From CALKJU01 sp046349355 (lineage in GTDB: Bacteria > Pseudomonadota > Alphaproteobacteria > Geminicoccales > Geminicoccaceae), in contig JAXMCM010000018.1 in NCBI GenBank assembly GCA_046349355.1, forward strand, positions 248,001-312,000: a stretch of DNA of 64,000 nucleotides. The letters run 5' to 3'. Position 1 is the stretch's first letter, and every line of letters begins with the position of its first letter. A model generated the notes under the pieces. It ran no database searches. It was not told the origin of the DNA and worked only from the letters and a program-made list of their open reading frames with translations. Both the position numbers and the translations under genes were made by a program. Positions 57,407 through 64,000 of the stretch are shown piece by piece.

Positions 57407-59226
57407 GCGGTAGTGTACTCGCTGCCGCCAGGGACGGTGGCGCCGAGCAGGAAGTCGCCTTCGTTGCCGCCCTGCAGGCCGCCCTGGTTCACGAGGAAAT
57501 GGCTCTCATTGGTGTAGTTGCCGAGCACCGCGTCGAGGTCGCCGTCACCGTCGAGATCGCCCAGCGCAACGGCAAGGGTGTTCTGGATGCCGCCGGGCAG
57601 GGTGACGACGTCGGCCTCCGTGCCGAAGCTGCCCTCGCTGCCGCCCTGGGCCCCGCCCTGATTCACCAGCAGCTGGTTTTCCTCGAGGTACTTCCCGATC
57701 AGCGCGTCGAGGTCGCCGTCACCGTCGAGATCGCCCAGCGCCACGGCCTGGGTGCCATTGATGCCACCGGGCAGGCTGACGATGTCGGCCTCGGTGCCGA
57801 AGCTGCCCTCGCTGCCGCCCTGGGCGCCACCCTGGTTCACCAGCAGCCAGTTGCCCTGATCGTAGTTCCCGAGCAGCGCGTCGAGGTCGCCGTCGCCGTC
57901 GAGGTCGCCGAGGGCCAGGGCTAAAGTGGTCGGGGTGCCGCCGGGCAGGGTGACGACGTCCGCCTCGTTGCCGAAGCTGCCCTCGCTGCCGCCCTGGGCC
58001 CCGCCCTGGTTCACCAGCAGCTGGTTCGACCACATTTCGGTGCCGACCAGTGCGTCGAGGTCGAGCGGCCTGAGCGTCATCGTGCGGTCGGCGAACTCCA
58101 GCCGCTCGATGCCGATCAGGCGGTCGCGTCCGTCGTTGCCATCCGTGGTGTCGGTGTCGGTAACGGTGATCAGCGACCCGACGCGGCTGATGGCGTAGCC
58201 ATCGATGGCGCCGCTGAAGACGGCGGTGTCCTCGCCATTGCCACCGATCAGGCTGTCGTTGCCGCCTCCGCCCTGCAGGATGTCGTCGCCGTCGAGGCCG
58301 TAGAGGCGGTTGGCCGCGCTGTTGCCGGTCAGCCGGTTGGCGAGGTCGTTGCCCGTGCCGGTGAGCGCCGCGGTGCCGGTGAACTCGAGGTTCTCGAAGA
58401 ACGCCGCGAGGGTGACGGTCACACCGGCACGCAGCGTGTCGATGCCGTCGCTGTCGGCATAGACGTCGTTGCCGGTGGTGACGATGTAGAGGTCGTTGCC
58501 GGTGCCGCCCCACAGCGTGTCGGTCCCGCTGCCGCCGGTCAGCGTGTCGGCGCCGCCGCCGCCATCGAGCGTTCCCGCGCCGTCGCCGCCGCCGAGGACG
58601 TCGTTGCTGCTGCCGCCGAAGAGGGAGTCCTCGTCGGCACCCCCGGACAGCGTGTCCCGGCCGGCGCCGCCCCAGAGCACGTCCTCGCCGGCTGCCGCCG
58701 TGACGGTATCGTCACCATTGCCGCCGGTCAGCGTGTCCTCGTCGTCGCCGCCGGCGAGCAGGTCGTTGCCGGTGCCGCCGTCGAGCAGGCCGACGCCGGC
58801 ACCGCCCGCGAGGCTGTCATTGCCACTGCCGCCCGCCAGGCTGTCGTCGCCGTCGTCGCCCGAGAGGCTGTCGTTGCCGGCACCGCCCCACAGCGTGTCG
58901 TCGTCGCCGCCGCCGCCCAGCGTGTCGCCGCCCTCGCCGCCCTCCAGGCTGTCGTCGCCGATGCCGCCCCAGAGCCGGTCCGTACCGTTGCCGCCGAACA
59001 GCCGGTCGCCCTCGCCGTCGCCGAAGGCGGCGTCGTTGCCGTCGCCGGCGTAGAGCCAGTCCCGGTCGCTGCCGCCGAAGAGAGAGTCGTTGCCGGTGCC
59101 GCCGTTGAGGGTATCGACACCGGCCGCACCGTAGAGGGTGTCGCGGCCGGCGCCCGTGGTGATGGTGTCGTCATCGCCGCCACCGGTGCTGGTGTCGTTG
59201 CCCGAGGTCCCGTTGATCACGGCCAT
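57295..59226 (-). CDS. RTX/FG-GAP protein F
   Basis: Intact 643-residue paralogue of protein E. The ATG at 59226 gives MAVINGTSGNDTSTGGGDDD; an ATG 40 codons upstream adds a non-homologous hydrophobic leader and is rejected. Nonapeptide repeats to about residue 240, then the same VTVTLAAFFENLEFTGTAAL and GYAISRVGSLITVTDTDTTDG linker, but only three full FG-GAP units plus the shortened last one, against six in E. It ends GLPWLGSKLPIAADIDWTA. Same direction as E. Confidence 0.88.
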   Translation of the reverse strand: MAVINGTSGNDTSTGGGDDDTITTGAGRDTLYGAAGVDTLNGGTGNDSLFGGSDRDWLYAGDGNDAAFGDGEGDRLFGGNGTDRLWGGIGDDSLEGGEGGDTLGGGGDDDTLWGGAGNDSLSGDDGDDSLAGGSGNDSLAGGAGVGLLDGGTGNDLLAGGDDEDTLTGGNGDDTVTAAAGEDVLWGGAGRDTLSGGADEDSLFGGSSNDVLGGGDGAGTLDGGGGADTLTGGSGTDTLWGGTGNDLYIVTTGNDVYADSDGIDTLRAGVTVTLAAFFENLEFTGTAALTGTGNDLANRLTGNSAANRLYGLDGDDILQGGGGNDSLIGGNGEDTAVFSGAIDGYAISRVGSLITVTDTDTTDGNDGRDRLIGIERLEFADRTMTLRPLDLDALVGTEMWSNQLLVNQGGAQGGSEGSFGNEADVVTLPGGTPTTLALALGDLDGDGDLDALLGNYDQGNWLLVNQGGAQGGSEGSFGTEADIVSLPGGINGTQAVALGDLDGDGDLDALIGKYLEENQLLVNQGGAQGGSEGSFGTEADVVTLPGGIQNTLAVALGDLDGDGDLDAVLGNYTNESHFLVNQGGLQGGNEGDFLLGATVPGGSEYTTAVALGDLDGDGTGGLTPSGLPWLGSKLPIAADIDWTA

Positions 59227-59245
59227 CTTCTTCTTGCTCCCGGAA

Positions 59246-59291
59246 GACACCAAACGCCAAAAAACAATCACGAATACTGGGGACACCAAAC
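59246..59291. promoter_or_regulatory. Direct repeat in the leader of RTX gene F
   Basis: GACACCAAAC occurs at 59246-59255 and again at 59282-59291, 36 bases apart, immediately upstream of RTX gene F. The surroundings are the most AT-rich of the region, so this may be a promoter with a repeated activator site. Confidence 0.4.
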
Positions 59292-59498
59292 TGACACGAT
59301 AGGTGGAGTCCGGCAAGGATAATCCGATGGCGAACACGATTATCAAGAATTTCGACTTATGGTAGAACCGATGCCTGTCAAATCCCGGCTGTCCATTGCC
59401 GTCGGCGGTGGCGCGACGCCGGTTGCGCGCGTCCCCGCCGCCCCCCTAGGCTGCCCTGCGGCCGCGGCGGGCGGTCCTTTGCGCGGACGTGCGGTGCG

Positions 59499-60122
59499 AT
59501 GCGGCTCGAGCTCTGGCTGGTCTACTGCGTCACCGCCGTCGGCCTGTCGCTGACGCCGGGGCCGAACGGGCTGCTGGCGCTGACCAACGGGGCGGTCTAC
59601 GGCTTCCGGCCGACGGTCGCCACCGTGCTCGGCGGGGCGCTGGGCTTCTTCCTGCTGATCGCCGCCTCGCTGGCCGGCCTCGGGGCGCTGCTGGCGGCGT
59701 CCGAGCAGGCGTTCACGGTCATCAAGTGGCTGGGGGCCGGCTACCTCGTCTATCTCGGCATCCGCATCTGGCGCGCACCGGCGCCACGGATCGAGCGGCT
59801 GGTGGCGCATGGCAGCCGGCCGGCGGCGACGCCGCTGCGGCTGTTCAACCAGGGGCTGCTGGTCGCCCTGTCGAACCCCAAGGCGCTGATCTTCTTCGCC
59901 GCGTTCCTGCCGCAGTTCATGGTGCCGGGCCTCGCCTACCCGGTGCAGCTGGCGATCCTCGCCGGGACCTTCGTCGTCGTCGAGATCGCCTACGAGCTGC
60001 TGCTGGCGCGCATGGCGCAGCGCATCGCCCCCTGGCTCGCCCGCCACGGCCGCTGGTTCAACCGCGGCGCCGGCGCCACCTTCGTCGGCATCGGCGCGCT
60101 GCTGACGACGGCCAGCCGGTAG
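59499..60122 (+). CDS. LysE-family translocator
   Basis: Small inner-membrane exporter of amino acids or related metabolites (RhtB/LysE superfamily), 207 residues with about six hydrophobic helices. The conserved LTPGPNGLLALTNGAVYGF start (residues 18-36) and the FNQGLLVALSNPKALIFFAAFLPQF segment (in parts) are diagnostic. Substrate not predictable. It lies 272 bases beyond RTX gene F, divergently transcribed. Confidence 0.92.
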   Translation: MRLELWLVYCVTAVGLSLTPGPNGLLALTNGAVYGFRPTVATVLGGALGFFLLIAASLAGLGALLAASEQAFTVIKWLGAGYLVYLGIRIWRAPAPRIERLVAHGSRPAATPLRLFNQGLLVALSNPKALIFFAAFLPQFMVPGLAYPVQLAILAGTFVVVEIAYELLLARMAQRIAPWLARHGRWFNRGAGATFVGIGALLTTASR

Positions 60123-60125
60123 GGC

Positions 60126-63107
60126 TCACCCCACCGCACCCACGTGGTGCATGATGCCCGAGCTGATCCGCCGGATCAGGTCGTAGTCGGCGGCGATCGG
60201 GCGGAAGATGGTGGCGTGCTCCTGGCCGTAGGACTGGGCGTCGGCGCTGCGGTAGGTGGCGGGCTCGCCGTAGTCGAGCTCGGCGTGGCCGTTCTCGGTG
60301 AGCGGGAAGATCTCGCCCAGGAGCGCCAGGGCCGGCTCGACCTCGAGGTGCATCAGCCGCTGGACGAGGCCGTCATGGGTGACGCTGTGGCGGTCGCTGA
60401 AGTCGGGGATGCGCACCGCCCGGTGCATCAGCCGGAACATCAGGGCGAGGCGGACGGCGTGCAGCAGGTGCATGTTGTCGCGCGTCGCGGCGTCGACGGC
60501 GATCGGCTCCTCGCCGGCGTCGCGGGTGGCGCGGCGATGCTCGCGCAGGGCCGAGGCCAGCTCGAGATAGTCGCGCTGGAAGACGCGGTAGACGGTGAGC
60601 AGGCGGTGGTGCAGGCCGATCCGCTCGAGGTAGCCGGCGATGGCGATCAGCTCGGCGTGCTGCTGCGGGTCCTTGCTGGCGCCGGCGCAGGCCAGCCAGG
60701 CGCCCGGGTCGAACAGGTCGACATAGGCGCGCACCACGGCGAGGTCGGTGTACTTGAAGGCGTGCTCGACCATGCGCATGAGCCGGCGGAAGCGCGGGCT
60801 CTCGCGGTAGAGGCGCTGGAACTGGACCGGGTCCTTGCCGACCGCCTGGCCGAGCCCGCCGATGGTGTTGGCCAGCATCCCCAGCTGCTGGAGGATGCTG
60901 TTGTGCGGGATGGCGCGGATCTGCGAGGGGTGCTCGAGGCCGACGCGCGGGCCGGCCGCATCGAACTGCCGCTTGGTCGGCCGCGAGCCGGTCTGGTAGA
61001 GCAGGTTGACGCCCCAGGCGCCGAGCAGGGCGGCGTAGTTCGGGTCCTCGATGACCGTGGCGTTGAACTGCTTGACGGTGGCGAGGAACTCGTCGGCGTA
61101 GTGGTCGCCGGCGTAGAACGGGTCGTTGCCCTCGTCGGCCGGGGCCAGGGTGTGCTCGAGCGCCCGGGTCAGCACCGCCAGCGCACTCGCCTCGGTCGAG
61201 AACAGCTGGTAGCCGTCGCCGCCCTGGTAGCTGGTCTCCTGCAGCAGGCGGATGCCGCGGGCGGCGAACCGGCGGCGGCTCTCCGGGGTGTCGTAGTAGA
61301 GGAAGCGGTCGTGCAGGCTCTGCGGGTGCGCGCCGCGGCCGATGCTCTCGCCATGGGTGTCGAAGATGACCAGCTCGAGGTCCTGCAGGCCGTGCTGGAC
61401 GAGCAGGTCGGCGAGCTGCAGGCGGACCCGCTCGATCGACATGGCGGCGGCGATCTGCCCCATGTAGCGGCCGGCATCGGAGAAGCCGGTCTGGACGCAC
61501 ATCCGGCCGCGGCGGCGCAGGTAGTCGCGGTAGGCCGGCACCGCCAGCGCCCCGCCGATGACCGCGGCACCGCGCTCGAGCGCCTTCCTGGTCTCGAACA
61601 GCGGCGAGATGTCGATGCGGTCGTCGACGCCGAACAGCCGGGCGAAATGCAGGGCGGTCAGCAGGGTCAGCGGCGTCTCGGTCTCGGCGATGAGGAAGCG
61701 GACCGGCTCGCTGGCGTCCAGATACTTCAGCATCTGGGCGATGGTCATGAAGACGCGCTTGGCGGTCGCCCGCTCGGCCGCGACCGAGCCGAAGTTGACG
61801 CTGAGCGGGGTCGAGGTCTCGATCAGCCGGGCGACGGCGTTGACGTAGGTCAGCCGGTGGCTGGGATCGTCCGCCGCATGCTCCATGCCGATGGTCTTGC
61901 GGATGGCGTTGTGCAGCTGGACGGCGTTGATGCGGACATGGGTGCGGGCCAGCCCGACGCCGTGCGTGGCGATCTCGGCGCGCAGCACGCAGAGCTCGGT
62001 GGCGATGGTGTCGTCGGTGGCCTGGTGCAGGGCGCGGTCGACCAGCTCGATCAGCTGGCGGCTGTCGGCGAGGCGGCGCGAGCGGCCGGACCACAGGCCG
62101 CGCGACAGGCCGGCCAGCTTCGCCTGCCAGGCGGCGTCCTGCGGCGGCGGTGCCGCGAACACCTCGAGCTCGTCCTCGCAGGCCTTGATCGCCAGCGACA
62201 GCCGGGCGTCGATCAGCTCGAGCAGCGGCAGCAGGCGCTCGTCGTCGCGGCAGCGCTCGCACAGGGCACCGATGGCATGGCGGTAGCGGCGCAGCTGGCC
62301 GGCCTGGACGACGAGGCGCTTCTCGAAGGTGGTGGTCCACGAGATGTCGGAGCGGCCGTCGGTGTCGTAGCCGACCCAGCTGGCAATGTTGACCAGCCGC
62401 GGCACCAGCTTGCGCCAGTCGTCGGGATAGAGCTCGCGGGCGACGTCGAAGACGAGGCGGAAGACGCGCGCCTGGGCGGCCTGCAGCCGCTCGATGGCGG
62501 CGGTCGCCTGGCGGTGCTCCTCGGTGAGGTCGAGCTTCGGCTCGGGCCGGTGCGGCACGCTCTCGGCATGCGCCAGGGCCTTCTGCCGCTCGGCCGGGTC
62601 GTCGGACAGGGCCAGCGTGGCGAGGTCCTGCTGCAGCGCAACGGCGATGCCGAAGGTCGGGTGGGCGGTGACGACGAAGCCGTAGAGGATGCGGCCCAGC
62701 CGCGCCTGGAAGTCGGCGAACGGGACGAGGTTGCCGTCGCTGTCGTGCGCCTCGCGGCGGACCAGCGCGGCGATCCGCGCGGCGTTGGCGGCCGGGTCGA
62801 CCTCGCCCAGATAGCTGCGCAGCTGGCGGGCCCGGGCGGCGAAGGCGCGGCCGGTCAGGCGGCGGATCAGCGGCTCGACATCGGCCCAGTCGCCGCCGCC
62901 GGCGTCGAGGCGCTCCTGCAGGTTCAGCGCCAGCAGGCGGATCGGGTTGGCGAACGGGTCGCCGTCGACGCGCTGGCGGAACTCGCCCAGCGTCTGCACC
63001 AGCTGGCCGACGAGGCGGTCGCCGAGGTCCTGGGCGGCCGGAGCGGCGTCGGGGAGCTGCTCGTCTTCGCTGCCGCGGCGCACGGCCAGCCTGGCGTCAA
63101 GGGTCAT
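60126..63107 (-). CDS. Divergent phosphoenolpyruvate carboxylase homologue
   Basis: 993-residue protein aligning over its length with PEPC. H149 in VVTAHPTFG matches the catalytic His of VxTAHPTE, but the Glu is Phe. SWVGYDTDGRSDI replaces GGDRDGNP (Arg to Thr). TGFSDAGRYMGQI replaces GYSDSxKDAG, with no Lys. THGESIGRGAHP replaces FHGRGGSIGRGG, so one of two glycine-rich-loop arginines is gone. GSRPTKRQFD and IRAIPHNSILQQLG are recognisable. PEPC normally makes oxaloacetate from PEP and bicarbonate; whether this variant is active is doubtful. I give no gene symbol. Confidence 0.8.
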   Translation of the reverse strand: MTLDARLAVRRGSEDEQLPDAAPAAQDLGDRLVGQLVQTLGEFRQRVDGDPFANPIRLLALNLQERLDAGGGDWADVEPLIRRLTGRAFAARARQLRSYLGEVDPAANAARIAALVRREAHDSDGNLVPFADFQARLGRILYGFVVTAHPTFGIAVALQQDLATLALSDDPAERQKALAHAESVPHRPEPKLDLTEEHRQATAAIERLQAAQARVFRLVFDVARELYPDDWRKLVPRLVNIASWVGYDTDGRSDISWTTTFEKRLVVQAGQLRRYRHAIGALCERCRDDERLLPLLELIDARLSLAIKACEDELEVFAAPPPQDAAWQAKLAGLSRGLWSGRSRRLADSRQLIELVDRALHQATDDTIATELCVLRAEIATHGVGLARTHVRINAVQLHNAIRKTIGMEHAADDPSHRLTYVNAVARLIETSTPLSVNFGSVAAERATAKRVFMTIAQMLKYLDASEPVRFLIAETETPLTLLTALHFARLFGVDDRIDISPLFETRKALERGAAVIGGALAVPAYRDYLRRRGRMCVQTGFSDAGRYMGQIAAAMSIERVRLQLADLLVQHGLQDLELVIFDTHGESIGRGAHPQSLHDRFLYYDTPESRRRFAARGIRLLQETSYQGGDGYQLFSTEASALAVLTRALEHTLAPADEGNDPFYAGDHYADEFLATVKQFNATVIEDPNYAALLGAWGVNLLYQTGSRPTKRQFDAAGPRVGLEHPSQIRAIPHNSILQQLGMLANTIGGLGQAVGKDPVQFQRLYRESPRFRRLMRMVEHAFKYTDLAVVRAYVDLFDPGAWLACAGASKDPQQHAELIAIAGYLERIGLHHRLLTVYRVFQRDYLELASALREHRRATRDAGEEPIAVDAATRDNMHLLHAVRLALMFRLMHRAVRIPDFSDRHSVTHDGLVQRLMHLEVEPALALLGEIFPLTENGHAELDYGEPATYRSADAQSYGQEHATIFRPIAADYDLIRRISSGIMHHVGAVG

Positions 63108-63149
63108 CGGGGGGACCTGCCTGCGCTATGTCGTTGCAGCCAGCATTCA

Positions 63150-63179
63150 ACGATTCATGCTGCGATGCAACAATGGAAC
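63150..63179. promoter_or_regulatory. Palindrome-rich TGC/GCA motif upstream of the PEPC-like gene
   Basis: TCATGCTGCGATGCAACAATGGAAC (63155-63179, split here as one site) lies about 48 bases upstream of the PEPC-like start and matches a stretch at 6770-6793 at nearly every base. It resembles TGC-rich operators but no regulator can be assigned. Confidence 0.4.
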
Positions 63180-63208
63180 GCGTGACGGTCGTGCCCCGGG
63201 CGCACCGG

Positions 63209-63901
63209 TCAGCCGCTGTCGGTCGCGAACCGGGCGACGTCGTCCGCCAGCGCGGCGAGGAAGGCGGCGCGGCCGGGTTGCGCGTCGGCGACGCCCGGCG
63301 GCAGCTCGTCCATGTAGGAGAAGTGGCCGGCCGCCGGGTCGAGCCGGAGCCCGGCCGGGACATGCCGGGCCAGCCGGTCGCGCAGCAGCGCCGCCTGCGC
63401 CGGCGGCGTCACGGTGTCGGCGCCGCCGACGCGGATCAGCACCCGGGCGCTGACGGCGTCGAGCGCCCCGGGATGCAGCAGGAAGCCGGCCGGCGGCGCC
63501 AGCAGCAGCAGGCGGTCGATCGGGCGCGGCACCGCCGTCACCGCCTCGCCGGCGAGGGTCCTGGCCTCGGCCCCGGCCAGCACCAAGAGGGCCACCGCCC
63601 CCAGCGAATGGCCGACGCCGACCAGCGGCAGGCCGGCATCGGCATGGCGGTCGGCGGCGGTGCCGAGGCCGTCGACGCGGGCGGCGAGCTCGGGCCCGGT
63701 CGGCACCGGCGACGGCAGCAGTGCCAGGCGCGGCGCCACCACCGTGCAGCCGCGGGCGCGCAGGGTCTCGAGCAGCGGCCGGTGGCGCTGCGGGTCGCCG
63801 CCGCGGCCGGCAGCGAACAGGACGATGCAGCGCGGCCGCTCCGCCACCAGCAGGGTGACGGCGGCGGGGCCGGCGTGGTCCGGCGGCGGGGACGGGGACA
63901 T
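63209..63901 (-). CDS. Small alpha/beta hydrolase
   Basis: Predicted serine hydrolase of 230 residues. The nucleophile elbow is GVGHSLGAVALL (Ser99), with a late Asp in VGGADTVTPP and His in AAGHFSYMDE completing the triad. It is close to the dienelactone-hydrolase/lipase group in layout but without a clear substrate pocket signature. It lies upstream of the PEPC-like gene on the same strand with a 102-base gap holding the motif above. Confidence 0.82.
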   Translation of the reverse strand: MSPSPPPDHAGPAAVTLLVAERPRCIVLFAAGRGGDPQRHRPLLETLRARGCTVVAPRLALLPSPVPTGPELAARVDGLGTAADRHADAGLPLVGVGHSLGAVALLVLAGAEARTLAGEAVTAVPRPIDRLLLLAPPAGFLLHPGALDAVSARVLIRVGGADTVTPPAQAALLRDRLARHVPAGLRLDPAAGHFSYMDELPPGVADAQPGRAAFLAALADDVARFATDSG

Positions 63902-64000
63902 GGCGGCTCCGGCAGGCGGCCGCCAGCCTCGGGCAGCCCGGCGTCGCCGGCAAGCCGGTCGGCGGCTTGACCGTGGCGGGCCTCGCTCTAGGGTGCCGGC

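Noticed and set aside
44495..59226. CRISPR-like array from the repeated DNA in the RTX genes
   Set aside because: Repeats are degenerate, in frame with the protein, of 27-bp or about 150-bp periods, and there are no conserved spacers or cas genes.
60144..63185. Complete-looking + strand frame opposite the PEPC-like gene
   Set aside because: Antisense shadow; no recognisable domain, and the minus strand shows the PEPC landmarks.

Overview
The window reads as chromosomal DNA from a very GC-rich, motile alphaproteobacterium. Evidence is the gene order: carA-carB-greA, rpoZ-spoT followed by acpS-lepB-rnc-era-recO-parC, smpB-dapA, and uvrC-pgsA-moaD-moaE, which are arrangements familiar from Alphaproteobacteria (a Rhodospirillales/Geminicoccales-like lineage is my inference; no rRNA or marker search was possible). 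No rRNA, tRNA, CRISPR array, IS element or phage gene was recognised.

Layout. 1-6.4 kb: end of carA, carB, greA, trxB and a LysR regulator, all on +. 6.43-6.62 kb: a highly structured, terminator-ended transcript with no ORF, best read as an unidentified small RNA. 6.8-18.7 kb: a long minus-strand housekeeping block (msrP, parC, recO, era, rnc, lepB, acpS, comM, a DUF2062 membrane protein, spoT, rpoZ) with several start/stop overlaps suggesting translational coupling. 18.9-30.9 kb: NYN-domain protein, family-5 uracil-DNA glycosylase, a lysophospholipase-like hydrolase, motA-motB, smpB, dapA, a soluble lytic transglycosylase, a rhomboid protease, an orphan CoxL-like molybdenum hydroxylase subunit, a GST and a pterin carbinolamine dehydratase. 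31-32.1 kb: a compact RTX protein. 32.2-37.7 kb: a five-gene sugar ABC transporter/dehydrogenase operon with a 23-bp palindromic operator candidate. 37.7-42.9 kb: PTP-like phosphatase, moaE, moaD, pgsA, uvrC, a GFA-family protein and a sulfotransferase.

42.9-59.2 kb is the accessory part: two unrecognised genes, then five RTX proteins in the same (minus) orientation, interrupted by an MFS transporter, an FAD monooxygenase, a sulfatase and a small secreted protein. The RTX proteins share an N-terminus, have no signal peptide and carry glycine/aspartate nonapeptide repeats. Three of them end in FG-GAP/VCBS-like repeats (different copy numbers) and a conserved C-terminal tail that I propose as their type I secretion signal. 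No HlyB/HlyD/TolC-type exporter is present here. One has a 31-proline linker. Between about 43.2 and 49.25 kb almost every gene is broken by small frameshifts while everything outside is intact, so this block is either a decaying region or, more likely, a stretch of poor consensus sequence.

59.5-64 kb: a LysE exporter, a divergent PEP-carboxylase homologue lacking several canonical active-site residues, and a small alpha/beta hydrolase.
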